Shown: positions 1 to 11,171 of the stretch, piece after piece
Layout of the letters: each line of letters begins with the position of its first letter
How positions within the stretch are numbered: the first letter of the stretch is position 1
Origin: Batillaria attramentaria
Lineage: Eukaryota > Mollusca > Gastropoda > Batillariidae
Assembly (NCBI GenBank): GCA_018292915.2
Contig: JACVVK020000170.1
Coordinates: 331,501 to 395,500 of the forward strand
Direction: 5' to 3'
Length of the DNA: 64,000 nt
Position numbers and translations under genes: made by a program
Notes under the pieces: generated by a model
Told to the model about the DNA's origin: nothing
Seen by the model: only the letters and a program-made list of their open reading frames with translations
The model's database searches: none

Positions 1-60
1 TGTATCAGTCCACTGCTGAACCTGCAAATGTGCTGACTGCTCGCATGCTGTGAAACTTGG

Positions 61-1690
61 CTACAGCACTGGTGTACCTGTACAAAGGTAGCACCTACAG
101 ACACCTTTTTGCCGAACATCTTTGTATCGAAGTCCATCAAGACTATCGTCTGAGTTCCCATTGTAGAGACACACAATTCCATTTTCTCCAGCAGATATCA
201 CCTCTTCCACTGTAGTAGAACTCTTCGAGAACACCTTTGAGGCGTCTTGAATGGCAATCTTGCATGTCAGCATTTTGAGTGACCCTCCTTTTCCAATGCT
301 AAACATCCTTCAGGTGGTGTCACAACCTGTGATTGCGTGGGTAAACAACAGCATTTTACAAACATCAGGTCCCAGTGCCGGCTGTAACCAATGAGTTTCA
401 CAAACCCGTTCCTTCTTAGACTTGGATTTTGCATAATATCTGAAAATGATGCAGTTCAGGTTAGAGGTGACATGGTAGCAGAGAAGAATCAGCAGGTCAG
501 TGTCTTCAGCGATGTCTGCTACGGGCTGACAAGTGGCGCATCGGATGGCAGTTTGTGTGATCAGGGTATCAGCATCACCATCACAATGGAATGTCTGATA
601 TCAATTGCTGCAGATAATTCAAAATTTTTTACCTCAGCCTATGAAGCACCAAAACCAAGTTGAAATATGGTATCAACTAAATACTCAAAGGCACAGTGAC
701 GGTGCAGCTGAACAACAAGCCCGACTTGCATAGGAACAAGAACTACCCTTGGCCGCGCAGCTTGCATGATAGCTTGGCCTATTGCAGGTATTCTAAACCC
801 ATTTGCCTTGCCACAATTGTTTTTAGAAACAATTGAAGTGTTTCTGGACAAAATCCACATTCTTTGAAACCAACCTGATGTCTTCTGATCCTGGATAGAC
901 TTCTTTGGATGCAGCCACTCCCTTTATGTTACTCTTCGTCAGTTTTGCAGCTGTCTGTATTAGGATCAATTTTTTTGGTTTCTGCGTCATTTGTTTGTGG
1001 AGAATCGAAGTACTGGCTGAGGATTTTTGATGCAGTTGTCCGCAGTGTCCCCACATTAGTTTTCTTTCCCCTGCTTGATATCAATATGTGTGATCCGAAG
1101 TGTTCCAGGAGTTCGTTTTTCAGGTGTGTTTTCATGTACACCATCGCCGCACATCAGTCAAAGTTGTCTGCTCATCGTCGTTATGCTTCAGACACTGGCA
1201 TACTTTCCTGAACGCATACTGTCTGGGCTGCTGATGATTCCCTAAAGCAGATGATAGTTTCTGCTTTTTGGCTCTGGTAAATCTTGCTGGAATGTTCTGG
1301 TGTATCCTGAAGTTCACACTATATGCTTCACGGTACACAGCGTCCCATGCAAACAGATCATCACGACATACTGACCGAATTATGTTTCATACAGTTTCCG
1401 CCTACTTGTGATTTCGTTCGTCACAAACCCGAAGAATGGTTGCCTGGAAACCCCCTTGAACAGTTGTTTTTACTTAAAAAGCTTCATATCCTTTCGGGAG
1501 TTTCCTACGGTTGTGAACATCAGCTGGGGTCCCACACAACAAGCAGTGGATCTGGGGTTCGTAGGCAGGCTGGATTGATCTTCCTGATGGCCCAGGGGCA
1601 ACTGTGGTGGAATTTTGTTTCTCTTCGGCATAATTATACCCTGACACGGTGGCATTTGTGTAGTCAAGTCTACTATTTCTATGCACAATA
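61..1690 (-). pseudogene. Degenerate copy of a multicopy invertebrate gene with a FEN/PIN-nuclease-like region
   Basis: Read on the minus strand from about 1690 to 61, consecutive frames give pieces of one protein. First is a CxxC zinc-like segment (about 1530-1690). Next comes a segment with KHNDDEQ (1132-1240), one with ELLEHFGSHILI (around 1075-1110), and one with QAIMQAARPR (around 740-775). Last is a segment containing DADTLITQ, EDTDLLILL and ITGCDTT (about 310-560). Those last three acidic motifs have the layout of XPG/FEN-type PIN nucleases; that is inference from motif spacing. From memory, this text resembles a large family of uncharacterised proteins repeated in mollusc and coral genomes. 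Reading frames shift several times, and an in-frame TGA lies at 310-312 right after ITGCDTT, so the copy is dead. It continues off the left edge of the window. It may be transposon-associated, since the family is multicopy. Confidence 0.55.
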
Positions 1691-1699
1691 TCACCTAAT

Positions 1700-2850
1700 G
1701 ACGTAACACTGTCATCAGTACGCTATATGCTGGATCAATTGACACTGTTAGAGCCTGTCTCACCAAGCTCCACCGTAGGTTGATCATTAGGAAATGCTCC
1801 TTTGCAAATCAGTGACACATTTTTATGCGCTCATCCCTGCAAAATACAGTTGAACAGACGTTTTGTTATTTGATACTTTACTATCAGCGGTTTTCTTTGT
1901 CTGTATTAAGCGAAATGAGCTGATAACATGAACAAATCACTGCAAACATACCTACTACCCGTTCCTCAGCAGTAGGGATATCTGCGACATCTTTGGAATT
2001 TTGGCCTATTTTGGCTTCCATAGTTTTACTGGCACTGCATGATTTTCACTGCCGGTCACGCTGCCCAGAAAAGAAAAGTGACACAAGTCTACGTTTTAAT
2101 GATTGAAACTGCAGGAAGATAACGATCAGGATCGTTCTATCGGTAAAAGTATTCATTTTAATATATTCTTCGTGAACTGATATATCTAACAACAGAGAGA
2201 AGATTCGCGGACCACAACCGATTTCAGTAAACTGGCATAGCAGCCCCATAGCTGAGAAAAATTAGCTCTGAAGGGCCGCCCTATAATCATATAGGTATTT
2301 AGGATGGAAAAGTAGTTCACAGTTCGGGACCAGAAAAGCAACAAAACAATCTAAACAAATTCAAAAGTAATTTCTTACCTCCAGATCTAATCCTTATGAT
2401 GAAATCAGTCACATCGGGATGAAAATCTGACAGACTCGACACATTGGTATATGAAAATAAACGTCTGTATGACGTAAGAATGATGAAAATATGCAGGAAA
2501 ATTTACTCATGGCAGAAATCAGTCTGCTAATGGCGGGAACAGTACTCTAGTAACACGAATCGTCGATCACCGATGGGACATTCCAGACATCCTTGTATGA
2601 GCGACACCGGATGCCAGGCTAAACAATGTGTCAAGTCGCGCTGACGCCCGCAGAATTCTATGGTACACTGAAGTTGCCGGAACTTCATCTACGTGGACTA
2701 CCTGACAACTTAATTAAATTAATTAAAAGCATAGGAAACAGTTTTTCGTGTCCTACTTTATTGTATACATGTCAGATTTTTGTGTTCTTGCTGTTGCCGT
2801 AAAAATAAATTATACTGCACGGATTCCCGTTGGAAACGTAGATTCAGTAG
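1700..2850. other. No recognisable gene; AT-rich intergenic DNA
   Basis: Only short open frames occur here and none has recognisable motifs. No repeat structure was seen apart from scattered AT-rich stretches. Confidence 0.5.
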
Positions 2851-2856
2851 ACTAAG

Positions 2857-3300
2857 AGAGAGAGAGAGAGACGTCAGTTCCGTGAACTAAACATTTGACG
2901 TCAGCCTCAGACAGGTCGTCATACAGAGAGAGAGAGAGAGAGAGAGGTGACGTCAGTTCCGTGAACTAAACTTTTGACGTCAGCCTCTAGCACTGAGATC
3001 GTCTGAAGATGCTTGTTTATGTCTTGTGATTTCCCTGCTGGCTTTGTGGCTTCCCCGATTGAATTATTTTTCACATGAAATCTGGAAGATCTAGACTAGA
3101 GGGCTGGTGAAATGTTGGAGGCAGTGACGATACTTGCTGATTTTGTCTGTGAACTAAGCGTTTGACGTCAGCTTCACACTGGTGGTATGACAGATGATGC
3201 TTGTGCATGTCTTGTGATTTCCCTGTTGCTTTTGTAACTTCCCTGGCTGAATTAATTTTTACATAAAATCTGGAAGATCTAAGGGCTGGTGAAACTTGGA
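2857..3300. repeat. Imperfect local tandem duplication with CRE-like palindromes and (AG)n
   Basis: A module made of GTGAACTAA followed by TTTGACGTCAGC occurs three times (about 2881, 2961 and 3149). The following DNA (about 2990-3120) is repeated at about 3180-3295; both copies contain GATGCTTGT, TCTTGTGATTTCCCTG and CTGGAAGATCTA. Exact TGACGTCA octamers lie at 2896, 2948, 2975 and 3163. Two (AG)n tracts (about 2855-2871 and 2923-2946) separate the first units. Confidence 0.7.
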
Positions 3301-3836
3301 CTAGAATATCTTTGATTGTACTTACGAAATCGCAAATTTGGAACTCTTTTGACCGGTGCTTATCGCAGAAACTTGAAAAAGTTATGTTTATCTAAAAGTT
3401 CAGTTATTCTTAATGCTAAAGCTATAACAGTGCAGTAGTTCCTGTTATATGTGCAGCTGTCACACTAGACAAAAACGCCGGGATGATAAGTAATTTGCAG
3501 TAGTCTTTTCATAGATATTTGATCTTATGTGCAAACCACCCCTACCTCGGAAATATTTTTTTTACACAAAACCAGTCAGAGCTACAGAGTTGTACCACGA
3601 ATACAGGCAGTGTGATTGAGTGAACTTCCAAAGTCTAGAAAATGAACTAATTTGAACAACTTTTTCGAAAAAATTCGTAACATGACCGATTTTTTAAAAT
3701 CGGCGATAACTCTTCTGAAAAAGCGGCAAGCTAAAAATCGTGAAAGGTAGCTCTGGAGAAGATGAATTCCCATTTTATCTCAAAGTAAAAAGGCCTCCAG
3801 TGAGGTGGTTTAGGAGATAGCCATCATTACATCCGT

Positions 3837-3838
<2 letters not shown>
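3301..3838. other. Unassigned AT-rich stretch
   Basis: No coding signal is seen. The segment around 3640-3830 (AAAATCGGCGATAACTC, then a GGTTTAGGAGATAG-like end) resembles the repeat text at 12715-13290 only in style; I could not align the two. Confidence 0.4.

Positions 3839-3884
<46 letters not shown>
3839..3884. repeat. (AC)n microsatellite
   Basis: Uninterrupted CA dinucleotides, roughly 22 units. Confidence 0.95.
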
Positions 3885-3887
<3 letters not shown>

Positions 3888-4629
3888 TCACAACTCCCGC
3901 CAAAAAGAACGCAGCAGCATAGGGTGCACGTCAGGTGTCTATGACGCAGGTTTCGTTACGTCACTGTGTGCGTGAAAGTATGTATTGTGTGGAGAAACGT
4001 CACAGTCTTGTTTTGTATCACTGAAACTTGCTGCTGCGCGTAGCAAAATCTGCCATATCGTATAAAGTTGTTTCTCTATAGAGAAACAACTTAAAAAGAA
4101 GAGAGAGAGAGGGAAAAAAAAAAAAAAAGATGAGGAAGAAGAAAAAGAATACACACCGAAGAGGATTAGTATCTATACTCTCTCATCCAGTGATTGTATT
4201 TTCTATTTGGAATGTCCTTAAGAATGATAATCGGTTGAAAACTATGAACATCCAATCTTTTTGAATATGCATAAATTATGGTATCACCTTAGTTAGAAGG
4301 GTTTTAACGTCCAACTGCACAAAATATGATAGGAGATAAATTATACCTTGACTGAACAGGCCAGCTGAACACTATTCAGTCCAGTCAGACTGCCAGGTCG
4401 GTCACACTTAATGTATCATTGACTGTGATGGTCGAGTTACACACACAGACCCAGTTCACACAGCTACAGGAAACAGGCAACGTGTTGAAGTCAGTACATG
4501 TCTTTACTCCGGCCTCGGGTAGGGCTCGAACTCAAACACCTTTCCATGAAATGCAAGAGCGCGCATCGACCCACAATGTCATCATCTCTTTCTTGTCAAC
4601 CATTTGCTGATAATGCACCCTACAGCGTC

Positions 4630-4858
4630 TACGTCACTGTATCTACATGTTCATATACAAACAGTTCTAACGACAGTTGATCTCAAGTTTGAAATGTTCA
4701 CTGACACGTTATTGTCATGTAAAGGTGTGTGCATGCTCGTCACTACGTCACTGTATCTACATGTTCATATACAAACAATTCTGACGACATTTGGAACTCA
4801 AGTTTGAAATACGAGCATGCACACGCCTTAGCATGACAATGACGTGTCAGTGAACATT
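4630..4858. repeat. Foldback structure made of a direct and an inverted duplication
   Basis: A segment of about 65 bp at 4630-4693 (starting CTACGTCACTGTATCTACAT) is repeated at 4744-4811. The intervening 4694-4740 (ATGTTCACTGACACGTTATT...) is repeated in inverted orientation at 4811-4858, with only a few mismatches over 47 bp. It could form a long hairpin. Whether it is a MITE or a local rearrangement is not clear. Confidence 0.75.
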
Positions 4859-4916
4859 TTTCTTCCCCCCCCCCCCCCCCATCTCTCCGGCACACCGACA
4901 AACCAAAACACAAGGA

Positions 4917-5132
4917 GTGTTTGGGGCGGACCTAGAGGTTAACAGACTTAACGTCACAGTGTGGGAGGTCAGGTTCGAGTCCCAGAATTTTTCCTTCAGA
5001 GAATTTTTCCTTCATACGGGCCTATCGTCGGGGGATCTCTCTGGGTACTCCGGATTCCCCCCTCCTCCCCCAGCCCTTTCTGCTTTGGAAATGTTCAGCC
5101 CACAAAATTTGAAAATAAATGCAATTCTAAAT
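4917..5132 (+). mobile_element. tRNA-derived SINE (SINE-2 type), 3' truncated
   Basis: It has a tRNA-like head with a B-box-like GGTTCGAGTCCC at 4973-4984. The conserved body follows (GAATTTTTCCTTC, GGGTACTCCGGATTCCCCC, GAAATGTTCAGCCCACAAAA). The body matches the minus-strand copy at 25225-25602. It stops near AAATGCAATTCTAAATTC, a point where the 62838 copy continues, so this copy is truncated. Block 2 lacks it. Confidence 0.7.
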
Positions 5133-6133
5133 TCCTAAGTCGGCTCCTACCCAGAGCGGGAGTACAATGGACCCAATGGGGAGACTGTTGCCACACAGCC
5201 GAGACTCACCCACTTCACGGGTGCGACTTCAGTTGGAGGTGCTTCCCTTGGTATGCCACATCTCATGATGTGGATGATTACACGGCCTGCACCGCAGGTG
5301 CCGTCGTTTTCGCACCTGGTTAACGCCGGGATATTTATGACAGGAAGCGTGGAATGCGGCCCCACACCACATGGACCTCCATAGCATCATCATACCATCT
5401 CCTCGCCCTCTTTGTTATGCATAAGAAATGCCCCAGTTTCCAAGTCCTCCGTGGATTCCACCCATGACATGGGAGGAATACAAACGCAGATGATAGAGAG
5501 TTGTGGCAGAAAAGAAGGATTGCAAGTGGTACATAATTATTTTGTTGTTTGTCGTCACCGTTCTGCGCGGTACTGTCCCCAGGCCTGCCCCGGAATCAGC
5601 TACTCTCGAACCCATGGCGCCGATAGACTGCCCACTGTAACTAACGGTGATAAGCTCATACAAAATACATTATCTGCCAGTAATGGTCATTTGTATTGGG
5701 AGTTTGTGAGGCGAAGCTGTAAACAGGAAAATGTTATACTTATTAACACTTTTAATATCTGTTTTAACGATGTTTAAAATTAGCGGTTTTAGTTTGTGTG
5801 TACCATAGGATGTAAATAATGAATGAATTCATTCAGAGAGAAAAAAAGACTTTAGTCTTGTTTGTTCCTGTTGCGTTGATGCTTTGGCCCTTGCCTCTCG
5901 TTAAACCGTTAATGTGATGTACACATAGTCTCATTACTATAACATAATACGGTGATAATATTAGTTTCCGGAACTCTTTCATACCCACCTCTGTTAGTAG
6001 GGGAGCTTGAGCGGTGTTCACCCAGAGCAGCCGCACTTTTTCAGCTGCGGAAATTTTGATGAACTTTTGCTAATTACCACGACTGGGGAGTACTAATTGC
6101 CTTACGAAGTGACTCCATGAATAGCGTGGGACC

Positions 6134-7202
6134 ATGCCTTGTTGTCCACATTTGTTTCGGGCACGGTGTGGGTGTTTTACACCGGTGTTTGTGAACTTTA
6201 TGCTGAAGCGCGCCATGGAGAAGAGACTGAGTCGTGTGAAACGTGTCGTCCCCGGTACTATGTTTCGGTCAGTGGTGCTGGTGTTCGTGATGGCCACACT
6301 TCTCTTACAATGTGGAGACATTGAAGTTAACCCTGGGCCCCCTAAGTCAGCAGCGAAAACAACTGGCAGCGGAAAGTCTTCTGTTGGTGCATGGCTACGT
6401 AGCAGTACTAGTGGTAACACAGCAGACGACATGGATGTGTCAGCGCCAGTCAACACATCTACTGCCAACACGCTGAGCGCAGAAAACACGAGCGCTGCAC
6501 CTAATACTGACCCGCCCCGTGAACCTACGTTACACGATGTGATGGAAATGCTTTCGGGCATGAAGACGGAAATAAACACTAAGTTCGAATCCATCTCCAA
6601 CCATATCGGCAGTTTGAACAAGTCTGTGTCGGATCTGAAAAAAACAGGTGAAAGACATGTCAGCAGAAATCCGTTCTTTGAAAGAGGAGAATGGGGGACT
6701 GCAAGAAGAGAATTCTGAGCTGAAGGGACGACTGGACGATGCTGAAAGCAAGATTGACGATCTGGAAGGCCGTTCGCGGAGGAACAACATTCTTGTTCAT
6801 GGATTGCCGAGGGTTGGGGCCCAAGAGACGTGGGAACAGTGTGAGGGGGCACTCAAGGACATGTTTCGGGAGAAAATGGAGCTCGACGATGATTTTGTAA
6901 TGGACAGGGTGCACAGGCTTCGCCAGAATGACCCAAACTCGCCCATCATTGCTCGCTTTGCATTCTTTAAGGACAGAGAGCGAGTTATGCGTGCCAAACA
7001 GAAGCTAAAGGGGAGCAATATCTTCATTGGCGAAGATTTCTCAAAACGTGTCCGGGAAGTGCGTAAGAAACTTTCTCCCTTCTTGAAGAAAGCCAGAGAT
7101 GAGGGCAAGCGTTGCAAAATGGTGTTTGATCATCTTATCATCGATGGTAAACACTTCCACTACAACCCGAACACCTCCGACATCGAGGAGGCGTCCACCT
7201 AG
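6134..7202 (+). pseudogene. LINE ORF1 protein with N-terminal hydrophobic segment, 2A-like motif, coiled coil and RRM-like domain; frameshifted
   Basis: The start at 6134 opens with a basic stretch, then a hydrophobic run (SVVLVFVMATLLL, about residues 46-58), then GDIEVNPGP at residues 61-69. A Ser/Thr-rich linker follows. A heptad-like coiled coil (SLKEENGGLQEENSELKGRL) is followed by RRNNILVHGLP, a hallmark of L1-type ORF1 RNA-binding proteins. The frame changes at a run of seven A (6638-6644): the first frame ends at 6718, while the second (6648-7202) carries the coiled coil and RRM. One fewer A would join them, so this is most simply an inactivating single-base insertion. Programmed slippage is a less likely alternative. 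In family members ORF1p binds the LINE RNA. Confidence 0.85.
6314..6340 (+). other. 2A-like translational recoding (ribosome skipping) motif
   Basis: The codons read G-D-I-E-V-N-P-G-P, fitting the D(V/I)ExNPG/P consensus. Skipping would separate the hydrophobic N-terminal 68 residues from the RNA-binding part, which would then begin with Pro69. 2A-like motifs at the ORF1 N-terminus are known for some APE-type LINEs of sea urchins and molluscs. The adjacent hydrophobic run could act as a signal sequence when skipping fails. Confidence 0.85.
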
Positions 7203-7319
7203 GAGGCCGGCCTGGCCCTGAAGCAAAAACAAAAACACTCACTCACTGTTACCGACTACGCTATCGCGGACGTCCCAGCTGGCAGAGTAGACGCGTGTAC
7301 CGGATGTGACCTGCCACAA

Positions 7320-10300
7320 TTGTGTGACCCCGTTTCGCCAGGATGTTTGACTCTTGGTTCGTGTGCTACGGATTCTAAGGTGTTGGATACCCTGCCGGCT
7401 GGTGAATATCACTTGTGTAATTCTGTTGTAGCAGTTCAGCCTACGGTCGGTGAGTCGAACAGTACACGAAATACACGTACAGCAAACGCAAACAAAACAC
7501 CTGTCACAAGCACAAACCACACACACACTGACACATGCGACATAAACAGTGTACCCCCGCCCGAGCGATGCTCTTTCATGTGTTGGAATGTCGACGGGCT
7601 TGCTTCAGAACTGGACGATGGTGAATTCATTGACTATGTGTCCTCGTTCGACATTGCATGTTTGTGTGAAACCTTTGTTAGCACTTTCAACTCGAATGTT
7701 TTTCCACTCCACACACCCTTCTGTAGTCCAGGAATCAAAGTGGCCGATTATGGCAGACTCTCGGGTGGTGTGATAACTCTGATTCGAACTGATCATCTTC
7801 GGTACATACAGCAGATCGAGAGTAGATTTGACAATATTCTCATGTTCTTTGTGAAGAAGGAGCTGACCGGGTTGCCCAAAGATACTTTGCTTGTCTGTGT
7901 ATATATACCCCCTGAATACTCCTCATACTACAGATGTGCAGGCATTGACAATGGTATAAGTATGTTGGAGGAGTGTTTAGTGGATGCCATTCTAAGTTTT
8001 GACGATGTTCATCTCCTCATTCTTGGAGACTTGAATGCTAGAACAGCTGCAGAGGTATGTCGAACACATGATGTCAGTACTCTTGGTGAAGTCTGTTCTG
8101 ATGATGATGACGATACGATAAGTGGCATCTCACGGTCCTCTGAGGATGAGAGTATAAATAATTATGGCCGATTGTTGCTTGACCTTTGCTCAACCTTGGA
8201 TTTGTGCATTTTGAATGGAGTATGTAATGGCGATCCACACGGTCGTTTCACATACTTGTCAGACAGTGGCAACAGTGTCATCGATTACGGTATTGCTAGT
8301 ATTGAATTGTTCTATATATTGCTGTCGTTTGCAACCTTTCATGTGGGGGAGAGAATTGAATCTAGGCATCTTCCTATTGAACTTTCCTTGGCTAGCCCTA
8401 ATAGCACAGAGAACGTTACCACGCAAAATGGTAGCATTAAGGGAACTTGTACATGTATCTCTAAACTAGTATGGAACCCAGCTAACTTACAGCAGTTCCA
8501 GGATGCCATCCACTCTCATAGTACACAAGAAGCATTGGAAAAAGCCATGGAACAAATTGAAATAGACCCCAGTGAGGCACTTTCCATGTTTAACCACTGT
8601 CTGCTTGATAGTGCTTCATGTATGGTGAAAAAAATGTATATAGGGATGCATTCCCGTAGGGAAAAGTGGTTCGATGTTGAATGTGTACAGGCCAGAAAAA
8701 ATGTAAGAAAACTTCTTCGTATTTTCAGGAAGTCTAGAAGTAGTTCTGATGGCAACACATACTCTAGATCTCGCAGAGAGTACAAAAACTTATTAAAGAA
8801 TAAGAAAAAATTATATAAAGACTCTCTGTGTGACAGTCTCCTAAGTTCTGCATCTAGCCAACAAGAATTTTGGAAAACCATGAAGACTATCTCGTCAAAT
8901 AAGTCATCAGTAAAGAATGCTATCAGCACAGAATCATGGTTTTGCCATTTTCGCTCTGTCCTGGAAGTCGAGGATGATGTCCCTGTGCAGAGCTTAGTAC
9001 AAGACAGCTTAACTGATGCAGCCCTCTGTGAGGACGTTTTGAATTGCCCTATTACTGCTGAAGAGATTTTACAGTCTATCAAGTCTCTCAGAAATGGCAA
9101 AGCCCCTAGGCGAAATTTTCAAATATTCTGGTAATGTTTTTATTCCGTTCCTGACTAAATTTTTCAATGCGTTGTTTGACAATGGTACTTATCCAGAGCA
9201 GTGGACTGAGTGTATTATACTACCTCTTTTCAAGAAAGGCGATCCCTCTGACCCAAACAACTACAGAGGTATTTCACTGATAGATATAAGTAGTAAGCTG
9301 TATAGCTCTGTTATGAACAGAAGACTTCAAAGATGGATTGAAATGAATGATATTGTTGGGGAATATCAGGCAGGTTTCAGGAAAAATCACTCCACCATTG
9401 ACCATATATTTACACTCTTCGCTATTATCCAGAAACAGTTTTCCTTAAACCGCAAGCTATATGTCGCATTTATTGATTTTGAAAAAGCATTCGATTCTAT
9501 TTCTAGAAGCCTGCTTTGGCCTGTTCTCCTCAAGCATGGCATTAAAGGGAAATTTTATCACTGTATAAAAAACATGTATACTTCTGTAAAGGCCCGTGTG
9601 AGAAACGGTGCCTCCCTGAGCAACTGTATAAACTGCACAAGGGGAGTTAAGCAGGGCGATGTTTGCAGCCCAGTTTTATTTTCCCTGTTCATTAATGAGC
9701 TCACACTGGAAATAATTAACGGTGGGAAACATGGTGCAACACTTTCATATGACCTGGTAGAATTGTTTATTCTTTTATTTGCCGATGATATTGTACTGTT
9801 ATCTGAAACAATTATTGGCCTACAGAACCAACTGAATGCTCTACATAAAGCTGCACTGGAGTTAAAGCTCAAGGTGAATTTGAATAAAAGTAATATTATT
9901 GTCTTTAGAAAAGGCGGTTGTCTAGCCGCTCGGGAGAGATGGTTCTACGGCAATTCACAGATGACGATTGTTAATACCTATAAATATCTTGGTCTTTATT
10001 TTTCATCTAGGCTTAGCTTTTCACATGCTTGTCAAGATTTAGTAGGTAAAGCAAAAAAAGCAACTTTCTGCATCCTTAGCACACTCTTCAGACTGGAATG
10101 CCAGTTAATGAATGTGTTCACCAAAATATTTGATACTCAGGTTCAGCCCATTTTGAGCTATGCATCTGAAATTTGGGGCCTTGATGTAAACGTATGTTCA
10201 GGCATGGAGAAAGTGCATCTCTATGCTATGAAGAGGTACCTGGGTGTTAGTATCCATGCACCAAATGATATGGTTTATGGCGATCTTGGTAGATATCCTC

Positions 10301-10974
10301 TATTTGTCAACATGCATGTCAGATGTATACGCTATTGGCTGAGGTTGACAAGAATGGATGGAAACAGGTTGCCGCACAAAGCATACAAAATGCTAGTTAG
10401 ACTGGATGACAATGGCAAAAACTGTTGGATATCAAATGTCCGTCTTGCTTTGTTTAAGTTCGGGTTCGGACATGTCTGGTTAAATCAAGGTGTACAATCT
10501 GTCAATAGCTTTGTTAAGTGCTTCAGGCAGAGACTTATTGATTGTCATTGGCAAGAGTGGGAATCTCATATTGGTAGTAGTGTCAGATTTAGTTTTTATA
10601 GCACCTTTAAGTCTTCATTGACCCTGGAACCATATCTCTCAGTTGACATGAACAGGTATGTTAAAACCACACTAACACGTTTCCGCTTTGGATTTTCGGA
10701 CATACTTACCCATGCCTATAGATTCACTGCAAGTAATGATACAGACAAAACTTGTCCATTATGTGGTATTTCTGTCGAGGATGAGCTACATTTTGTCCTC
10801 TGTTGTCCTAGTTTGGCCGATATTCGACACAAATTCATTCCACAAAAGTATTGCAGATATCCAAATGCCTTTCGCCTAGCTATGTTAATGGCTTCAGGCA
10901 ATGTGTTTACAATAAGAAACCTAGCAAACTATTTATACCTAGCCCTGAAAAAAAGAAGTGTCTTGATGAGCTAG
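7320..10974 (+). pseudogene. LINE ORF2: AP endonuclease and reverse transcriptase, broken by a deletion near 9105
   Basis: The first frame (to 9134) has endonuclease motifs: MCWNVDG (about 7581), CLCETF, and LGDLNAR (8022). The conserved SDH motif reads SRH (in IESRHLPIEL), so a catalytic Asp is missing. It ends at NGKAP (about 9105), where the family normally continues with G(x)DG. The second frame (9094-10974) resumes with EIFKYSG, then NNYRGISLIDISSKLY, GFRKNHSTIDH, FIDFEKAFDS, GVKQGDVCSP and the active-site FADDIVLLSE (9778-9807). It ends in a finger, CPLCG...ELHFVLCCP. A small deletion removed the A-P-G-x-D-G loop and shifted the frame. ORF2p would normally nick target DNA and copy the LINE RNA into it. 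Confidence 0.9.
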
Positions 10975-11165
10975 GTGTTACTGAATATTGTTTTGTCCGT
11001 TCCAGTATTCCTGCCTTGCTGTTATCTTCCAGTCGATGTGTCTTAGGAGTTAAGTTTGATAACATCCACCCCCTGTACATGTACATGTATGTACGTACAT
11101 TATGATCGCAGGTAAAACAGGCTGCGCTGTAAATATGTCTCCATTGAATGGGCCAATGGCCTACC

Positions 11166-11171
11166 AATAAA
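11166..11171 (+). terminator. Polyadenylation signal of the LINE
   Basis: AATAAA lies about 20 bases before the inferred 3' end of the element. Confidence 0.6.

Larger units (their letters stand above)
4157..5850. repeat. Duplicated intergenic block (third copy, leftmost)
   Basis: The stretch 4157-4440 aligns with 39070-39191 joined to 42601-42740. Shared text includes CTCTCATYCAGTGA, then TTTTAACGTCCA, then CCAGTCAGACTGCCAGGTCGG. The stretch 5250-5850 aligns with 43270-43860 (GATGTGGATGATTACACGGC, TTATCTGCCAGTAATGGTC). Pieces also match 26280-28260. In the other two copies this DNA lies directly 3' of a TRIM-like gene, so an upstream gene copy probably exists or once existed left of the window. 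The site at 4272-4280 (around ATAAATTATGG) is the empty-site equivalent of the DIRS insertion at 39192-42600. Confidence 0.75.

Noticed and set aside
6070..6852. 260-residue minus-strand open frame
   Set aside because: It is the complement of the LINE ORF1 region and has no recognisable features.
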